From an uncultured Acidimicrobiales bacterium (GTDB lineage: Bacteria > Actinomycetota > Acidimicrobiia > Acidimicrobiales > SZUA-35): 5,140 nt of DNA. Below are positions 1 to 5,140 of this stretch, in pieces; within the stretch, counting starts at the first letter, position 1, and every line of letters starts with the position of its first letter. The notes under the pieces are model-generated. The model saw nothing but the letters and a program-made list of their open reading frames with translations. It was not told the origin of the DNA and did not search any database. The stretch is from the NCBI GenBank assembly GCA_938008925.1, contig CALLIQ010000575.1:1-5140 (forward strand), read 5' to 3'. A program made the translations under genes and the position numbers.

Positions 1-2
1 CG

Positions 3-392
3 TTCGTCGTGTCGGCCGATGGTGCCCATGCGACCCACCCCAACTACGTCGATCGGCACGAACCGAACCATCACATCGAGGTCAACGCCGGCGTGGTGGT
101 GAAACGCAATGCGAATCAACGCTACGCGACGGACGCGACGAGTGAAGGTCGCTTCCGCGCACTGTGTCTCGGAGCCGGACGAGATGGTGGCGACATCCCG
201 ATTCAGACCTACATCCATCGCAACGATCTGCCGTGTGGGTCGACGATCGGCCCGATCACGGCCGGTCGTCTCGCGGCTGCGACCGTCGACGTCGGCGTGC
301 CCCAGCTCGGCATGCACAGCATCCGCGAATTGTGCGGAACCGCTGATGTTGATCACCTTGCGTCGGCGCTGCAGGCCGTCTGGACCAGATAG
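3..392 (+). CDS. M18 family aminopeptidase, C-terminal part (5' truncated by window edge)
   Basis: This is the end of a zinc aminopeptidase of peptidase family M18 (aspartyl aminopeptidase / ApeB-DNPEP type), a cytosolic enzyme that removes N-terminal, often acidic, residues from peptides. The frame is open to the left edge, and 129 residues are visible from FVVSADGAHA onward; full M18 proteins are about 420-480 aa, so roughly the last quarter is present. Visible family motifs are SADGAHATHPNY (fragment residues 4-15), KRNANQRYATD (34-44), RNDLPCGSTIGP (73-84) and VDVGVPQLGMHSIRE (95-109). From knowledge of the family, the Asp of SAD and the His of MHSIRE are metal ligands, and both are present. 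A GTG at 9 lies inside the conserved motif and is not the true start. The family has SADM where this protein has SADG, a minor variation. The stop at 390-392 is 100 nt before the hppA start, and a promoter candidate lies between, so co-transcription is not certain. Family assignment is secure; exact substrate preference is inferred. Confidence 0.93.
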   Translation, partial: FVVSADGAHATHPNYVDRHEPNHHIEVNAGVVVKRNANQRYATDATSEGRFRALCLGAGRDGGDIPIQTYIHRNDLPCGSTIGPITAGRLAAATVDVGVPQLGMHSIRELCGTADVDHLASALQAVWTR

Positions 393-405
393 CCGCCGAG
401 GATTG

Positions 406-434
406 TTGCCGCTGAGGTGAGTGCCCACTAGCGT
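406..434 (+). promoter_or_regulatory. Candidate sigma70-type promoter for hppA
   Basis: A TTGCCG box at 406-411 and a TAGCGT box at 429-434 are separated by 17 nt, which fits an actinobacterial housekeeping promoter (TTGnnn / TAnnnT). Transcription would start near 441 and give a leader of about 50 nt before the hppA GTG. The call is by eye only; such short matches occur by chance. Confidence 0.4.
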
Positions 435-447
435 TCGGCCCGCCGCC

Positions 448-463
448 GGACCAATGTCGGTCC
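448..463 (+). other. Small hairpin in the hppA leader
   Basis: GGACC at 448-452 and GGTCC at 459-463 can form a 5-bp stem with a 6-nt loop, between the candidate promoter and the ribosome binding site. It is too short to claim a riboswitch or attenuator, and it may be incidental in GC-rich DNA. Confidence 0.2.
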
Positions 464-481
464 AGCGCGCCCCCATCCATC

Positions 482-487
482 GAGGAG
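482..487 (+). promoter_or_regulatory. Ribosome binding site fixing the hppA start
   Basis: GAGGAG lies 5 nt before the GTG at 493. This supports 493 as the start over the in-frame GTG at 421 and ATG at 454, whose extra residues (such as QRAPIHRGAN) are polar and not part of the usual pyrophosphatase N-terminus. Confidence 0.75.
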
Positions 488-492
488 CGAAC

Positions 493-2589
<2,097 letters not shown>

Positions 2590-2610
2590 GCCACTCGCAC
2601 GCTCGTTACT

Positions 2611-2638
2611 CGAGTTGCTCGCTGACGCTCGCAACTCG
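2611..2638 (+). terminator. Stem-loop after hppA, possible terminator
   Basis: CGAGTTGC at 2611-2618 pairs perfectly with GCAACTCG at 2631-2638, an 8-bp stem with a 12-nt loop that can form two further GC pairs (2621-2622 with 2627-2628). It starts 21 nt after the hppA stop, where a terminator is expected. No T-tract follows, so it is not a classical intrinsic terminator; T-poor stem-loops are common after actinobacterial genes. It could instead be a dispersed palindromic repeat or a protein-binding dyad. Confidence 0.45.
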
Positions 2639-2707
2639 GCCGCACTGAGCGTTGCCTGGGCTCACAACTCCCGGTGACGTCGAGCGGTCGTGTGTGCAAC
2701 TCGGCCG
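2627..2707. repeat. Three CAACTC direct repeats at 32-33 nt spacing
   Basis: CAACTC occurs at 2632-2637, 2665-2670 and 2697-2702. Copies 1 and 2 share GCTC(G/A)CAACTC (2627-2637 and 2660-2670), and copies 1 and 3 share the 12-mer GCAACTCGGCCG (2631-2642 and 2696-2707). Copy 3 runs into the perfect 10-bp palindrome CTCGGCCGAG at 2700-2709. Copy 1 also forms the right arm of the stem-loop after hppA. The spacing is close to three helical turns, so the copies would lie on nearly the same DNA face. The rest of this 179-nt gap (2590-2768) holds no coding signal, only this cluster, the stem-loop and the promoter candidate. Function is unknown. Confidence 0.5.
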
Positions 2708-2734
2708 AGCAGATCCTCCGCCCCTCCCCTTTTC

Positions 2735-2762
2735 TTGGAGATCTGGGGTGGTGGCGTAGGAT
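2735..2762 (+). promoter_or_regulatory. Candidate promoter for the dehydrogenase-like gene, possibly leaderless
   Basis: TTGGAG at 2735-2740 and TAGGAT at 2757-2762 are 16 nt apart. Only 6 nt separate the -10 box from the GTG at 2769, so transcription starting the usual 6-8 nt downstream would begin at or near the start codon, giving a leaderless mRNA as is common in actinobacteria. The alternative is that AGGA at 2758-2761, 7 nt before the GTG, acts as a weak Shine-Dalgarno on a longer transcript. Confidence 0.45.
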
Positions 2763-2768
2763 CGTTTC

Positions 2769-3674
2769 GTGGCCCTCAAGAAGCTCGAATCGACCAATGC
2801 ATTCTTCGTGACCGACCTCGCTGGCGCACCCGCCAGCGGGGTCGTCCGCGTTGGGCGCAAGATCCTCCAGAGCAGCGCAAAGGACATGGCTCGCACTGCC
2901 ACGTACTCCTTTGCTGCCTTCGAGATGCAGCGGGGCGGTGCATCGGCCGGGATCAACGCCGAGGGCGACGACGTCGATGCAGCGGTCGCAGCGTTCGTCG
3001 AGGAAGTCTCCCCCACCGTGGCCTCAGGCGATCTGCACCTCGACCCTGCCAAGGGTGTGCCGGCCGGGTCGCTGTCGGCGCTGGCCGACGTCGCCGACCG
3101 TCACGACGACGCAGGTTCGCCCGACGTAACCGTCGCCGGTGTGATGGCTGCAGCGACGTGGGCGCTCGGCGGATCGCTCGACGGGAAGAAGATCGCGATC
3201 GAAGGGGCTGGCCGGGGGCCGGTGCCCGCCGGGCTCGCCACCGCTGTCGCTGCCGCCGGGGCCGAGCTGGTCGAGGTCGACGGTGTCGACAAGAAGCCCT
3301 GGCTTATCTGGGGCGCCGACGCTGATGCGATCCTCGCCGGCTCCAAGATGGGTGCGCTCACGCATCAGGGAACCGAGTTCGTCAAGGCATCGGCGATCGT
3401 TCCCTGGAGCGCAACGCCGGTCACCACGAAGGCGTTTGCGCAGCTACGGGCTGCCGACGTCGCCGTACTCCCGGATTTCATCTCCGCGGCCGGTGGCCTC
3501 CTCGCTGGCTACCTGCCAGACGGTGGCGCCACCATCGCAGACCGAATCACCGCAAAGCTCGACTCGCTCACCGGTCACGACGACGGCGTGCTGCTCGCTG
3601 CGTGCTACGACGCTGAATCGTTCCTGTCGAGCTGGGTCGACGATCTTCCGTTTGGCCGTCCACTCGCCGGCTAA
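2769..3674 (+). CDS. Divergent Glu/Leu/Phe/Val dehydrogenase-like protein lacking the catalytic lysines
   Basis: This 301-aa protein follows the plan of amino-acid dehydrogenases of the Glu/Leu/Phe/Val family, which oxidatively deaminate amino acids with NAD(P)+, but looks degenerate. No signal peptide or membrane segment is apparent. Residues 40-62 align without gaps, by eye, to the family core TYK-x11-K ending in GGGK. Here the element reads ATYS ... RGGASAGI, so the two catalytic lysines (K68 and K80 of Bacillus leucine dehydrogenase) correspond to S47 and S59. A Rossmann-like segment follows: GKKIAIEGAGRGPVPAGLA (139-157) with a downstream VEVDG (168-172). The usual glycine or alanine after GxGxx is a proline, P151. 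The family motif PDxxxNAGG is present as PDFISAAGG (235-243), with Ala in place of the substrate-binding Asn. The protein is shorter than typical members (about 350-450 aa). It may be a pseudoenzyme, a binding or regulatory protein, or an enzyme with a different reaction. The GTG start has a promoter just upstream. It is separated from hppA by 179 nt and overlaps the convergent metalloprotease gene by 4 nt. Confidence 0.6.
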   Translation: MALKKLESTNAFFVTDLAGAPASGVVRVGRKILQSSAKDMARTATYSFAAFEMQRGGASAGINAEGDDVDAAVAAFVEEVSPTVASGDLHLDPAKGVPAGSLSALADVADRHDDAGSPDVTVAGVMAAATWALGGSLDGKKIAIEGAGRGPVPAGLATAVAAAGAELVEVDGVDKKPWLIWGADADAILAGSKMGALTHQGTEFVKASAIVPWSATPVTTKAFAQLRAADVAVLPDFISAAGGLLAGYLPDGGATIADRITAKLDSLTGHDDGVLLAACYDAESFLSSWVDDLPFGRPLAG

Positions 3675-3685
3675 CGCGCGGCGAG
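3663..3685. terminator. Stem-loop over convergent stop codons, possible bidirectional terminator
   Basis: CTCGCCG at 3663-3669 pairs perfectly with CGGCGAG at 3679-3685, a 7-bp GC-rich stem with a 9-nt loop. The loop (3670-3678) contains both stop codons: TAA at 3672-3674 on the plus strand and TAG at 3671-3673 read on the minus strand. No gap separates the genes, so this is the only visible candidate for a shared transcription terminator. It lacks T-tracts on both sides and is inferred from symmetry alone. Confidence 0.4.
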
Positions 3686-5140
3686 GGCTTGGGCCACCAT
3701 CTCGCTGCCCTGTCCTGCGTCGACCAGCTCGGAGCCGGTGATCAGCTCGTCGGCGGTGGGGATTCGATCGGCCAGGGTCACGTATGCGGCGATGACCTGC
3801 GATGCCGCACCGTTCCGGTTCCTGTGCTCGACCGATTCGGACACTTCGAGGAGTAGGCGACCTCGGGGCATCCCGTCGTTCAATCGCCCGACCCAGAAGG
3901 CGAGGCCTTCCAGCTCAGCTGGTCGATCGAGAATGGTCTCGTAGACACGCTGAACGAACGCCTGGTCGCTGAGTCGTGAGCCGAGCTCGAAGCTCGAGGC
4001 CTCAGCGAACTGGGTGGCGATCGTGGTGAGATCGGTGCCCGTTCGCCGCCGGTCGATCCAGAACTCGATGCCGGTGGAGTCGGGGACTCGATCCAGGAAT
4101 CCGAGGTACAGGCGAACGATCGCTGCGTGATCGGCGAATTCGGGACGCTGCAGGAGAGCGTGCACGGCGACCGCCGCACCATCTCGATCGATTGCGGTGG
4201 CGAGGTCGGTGACATCGGTGTTGCCATATGCCCGTTCGCCGAGGTCGGTGAGAATCGAGCGAGCCAATTCGATGGACGATGCGCTCGCCGTCGTCCCTCC
4301 CGGGGTGAAGGACGCGGTGATCACGGTCGGGCCCAGACCGTTGGCGTTCTTGCCCTGGACGACCAGTCGATAGGTCACGCCGTTCTCGAGCCCGCCGATC
4401 GTCGTCACGCCGGTGTCGATCTCGAGCGGTTCGAAGGCGAGTTCGAAGATCACGTCACCGTTGCGAACGACTTCCTGTTCGATGCGGACGATGTGGGACG
4501 TCGGCGGAGGGCCGGATGCGAGGTCGACGGCGGTGAAGGTGACACGCACGGATGCTTCGAGCGGCTCGACCGAGATGGTCGAGGTCGTCGCCGGAGCGGT
4601 GGCCGCGGACCAACCGATGTGCTGCAGCACGGCCATGGTCGCCCCATCGATTGCGGCGTGCTGTTCGCCGCGCTCGAAATAGGGAGTCATCAAAGAGATG
4701 CCGGACGACGCGGGATATGCCGTTTCGTCGAGATGGCTGAACGAGCTGCCGATGTCCCACGATCCGGGCGCGTGCAACTGGAGCGATGTTCCGTCTGCGG
4801 CGTACCAGAGGTCTCCCCCGAGCAATGGCGTGAGGCTGCCGACGGGGAGCGGCTCGAGATCGCTCGACGCGCAGTCGTCCGTGCGGTGCAGACAGGTCGA
4901 CACACCGATGTCGTAGATGAAGGCCGCTCCGCCGTCATCGGGCCAAGCGAGATCGCCGTCCTGGGCGAGCTCGGCCGAACCGGTGAAGCCGAGGCCGTGG
5001 GCGAGCTCGTGAGCGATCACTGACGCGAGGTCGACCTGGCCGTTCTGGGGAGCGTCCGCTCCGTAGTGCCACAGCGAGCCGCCGCCAGCGGTCGAGTTCA
5101 AATAGAGCAGCACCTCGCCGTCTCGGCTGGCATCGCAGTC
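3671..5140 (-). CDS. Probable secreted zinc metalloprotease with Fn3-like domain and DUF4214 repeats (5' truncated by window edge)
   Basis: The frame stays open to the right edge; 489 residues are visible and the N-terminus, including any signal peptide, lies outside. A GTG at 5113 is internal, because the frame continues upstream as DCDASRDGE. Numbering from the edge, the protease part is residues 1-177. It has HELAHGLGF (44-52, the zinc-binding HExxHxxGF), SHLDE (135-139), and LMTPYF (150-155), which looks like a metzincin Met-turn, ending at HIGW (174-177). The usual third ligand site three residues after GF's glycine is G54, so H136 is the likely third zinc ligand, as in leishmanolysin where an insert separates it. 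C83 and C90 could form a disulfide. Residues about 184-281 resemble a fibronectin type III domain (GLENGVTYRLVV, then KNANGLGP). Residues 288-489 hold DUF4214-type helical units (LYLGFLDRVPDSTGIEFW and VYETILDRPAELEGLAFW). An extracellular or surface-attached role is inferred. The promoter is outside the window. Confidence 0.85.
   Translation of the reverse strand, partial: DCDASRDGEVLLYLNSTAGGGSLWHYGADAPQNGQVDLASVIAHELAHGLGFTGSAELAQDGDLAWPDDGGAAFIYDIGVSTCLHRTDDCASSDLEPLPVGSLTPLLGGDLWYAADGTSLQLHAPGSWDIGSSFSHLDETAYPASSGISLMTPYFERGEQHAAIDGATMAVLQHIGWSAATAPATTSTISVEPLEASVRVTFTAVDLASGPPPTSHIVRIEQEVVRNGDVIFELAFEPLEIDTGVTTIGGLENGVTYRLVVQGKNANGLGPTVITASFTPGGTTASASSIELARSILTDLGERAYGNTDVTDLATAIDRDGAAVAVHALLQRPEFADHAAIVRLYLGFLDRVPDSTGIEFWIDRRRTGTDLTTIATQFAEASSFELGSRLSDQAFVQRVYETILDRPAELEGLAFWVGRLNDGMPRGRLLLEVSESVEHRNRNGAASQVIAAYVTLADRIPTADELITGSELVDAGQGSEMVAQALAAR
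3674..4279 (-). repeat. Tandem DUF4214-like units in the metalloprotease tail
   Basis: Two clear units have key positions exactly 55 residues apart: Tyr345/Tyr400, Asp-Arg-x-Pro at 350/405, and Phe-Trp at 360-361/415-416 (numbering from the window edge). A degenerate first unit (about 288-338, ending LLQRPEF) and a truncated last one (449-489, AAYVTLADRIP) flank them, both without the Phe-Trp. The repeat is visible at protein level only; I saw no matching DNA repeat. DUF4214 is known mainly from secreted and surface bacterial proteins, and its function is not established. Confidence 0.65.

Noticed and set aside
9..11. GTG at 9 as start of a short separate gene
   Set aside because: It falls in the middle of the conserved SAD-AHA-HPNY block of M18 peptidases and the frame is open upstream.
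421..492. Longer hppA N-terminus starting at GTG 421 or ATG 454
   Set aside because: The extra residues are polar and unlike the family. GAGGAG with 5-nt spacing supports GTG 493, and the candidate -10 box overlaps 429-434.
2690..3325. 211-codon plus-strand frame overlapping the dehydrogenase-like gene
   Set aside because: It is almost entirely Arg/Gly-rich in another frame of the 2769-3674 gene, and has no motif.
4127..5023. 298-codon open frame on the plus strand, opposite the metalloprotease
   Set aside because: It is Arg/Gly/Asp-rich without motifs and lies antisense to a protein with clear protease and repeat motifs; a codon-bias shadow.
5111..5113. GTG at 5113 (minus strand) as the metalloprotease start
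   Set aside because: The frame continues without a stop to the window edge, and a secreted protease would need a signal peptide and more sequence before HExxH.

Overview
The window is high-GC, with a strong GC bias at third codon positions, GTG starts, and actinobacterial-looking promoters. Together with the protein content this suggests an actinobacterium, perhaps from the Acidimicrobiia (Ilumatobacter-like). That placement is an inference from composition and protein style, not a database result.

Layout. (1) 3-392, plus strand: the C-terminal 129 residues of an M18-family aminopeptidase, cut by the left window edge. (2) 393-492: a 100-nt gap with a candidate promoter, a small hairpin and a good Shine-Dalgarno sequence. 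(3) 493-2589, plus: a complete membrane-bound, ion-pumping pyrophosphatase (hppA family, 698 aa). Its sequence has the K+-dependent signature (GNTTAA) and the gate glutamate in the position used by Na+-pumping members. (4) 2590-2768: a 179-nt gap with a stem-loop just after hppA, three CAACTC repeats 32-33 nt apart, a 10-bp palindrome and a candidate promoter ending almost at the next start codon. (5) 2769-3674, plus: a 301-aa divergent relative of Glu/Leu/Phe/Val dehydrogenases that appears to have lost both catalytic lysines. (6) 3671-5140, minus: the C-terminal 489 residues of a probable secreted zinc metalloprotease (HELAHGLGF, SHLDE, LMTP) with a fibronectin type III-like domain and a DUF4214-type repeat tail, cut by the right window edge.

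The genes do not form an obvious single pathway. The aminopeptidase and the pyrophosphatase are housekeeping or energy functions. The dehydrogenase-like gene has its own promoter candidate, and the metalloprotease converges on it. The stop codons of the two convergent genes overlap by four bases, and this overlap sits in the loop of a perfect 7-bp GC stem that could terminate transcription from both sides.

I see no mobile element, CRISPR array, tRNA, rRNA or recognisable defence cluster. The items most worth following up are the dehydrogenase-like putative pseudoenzyme, the ion specificity of the pyrophosphatase, and the architecture of the metalloprotease.
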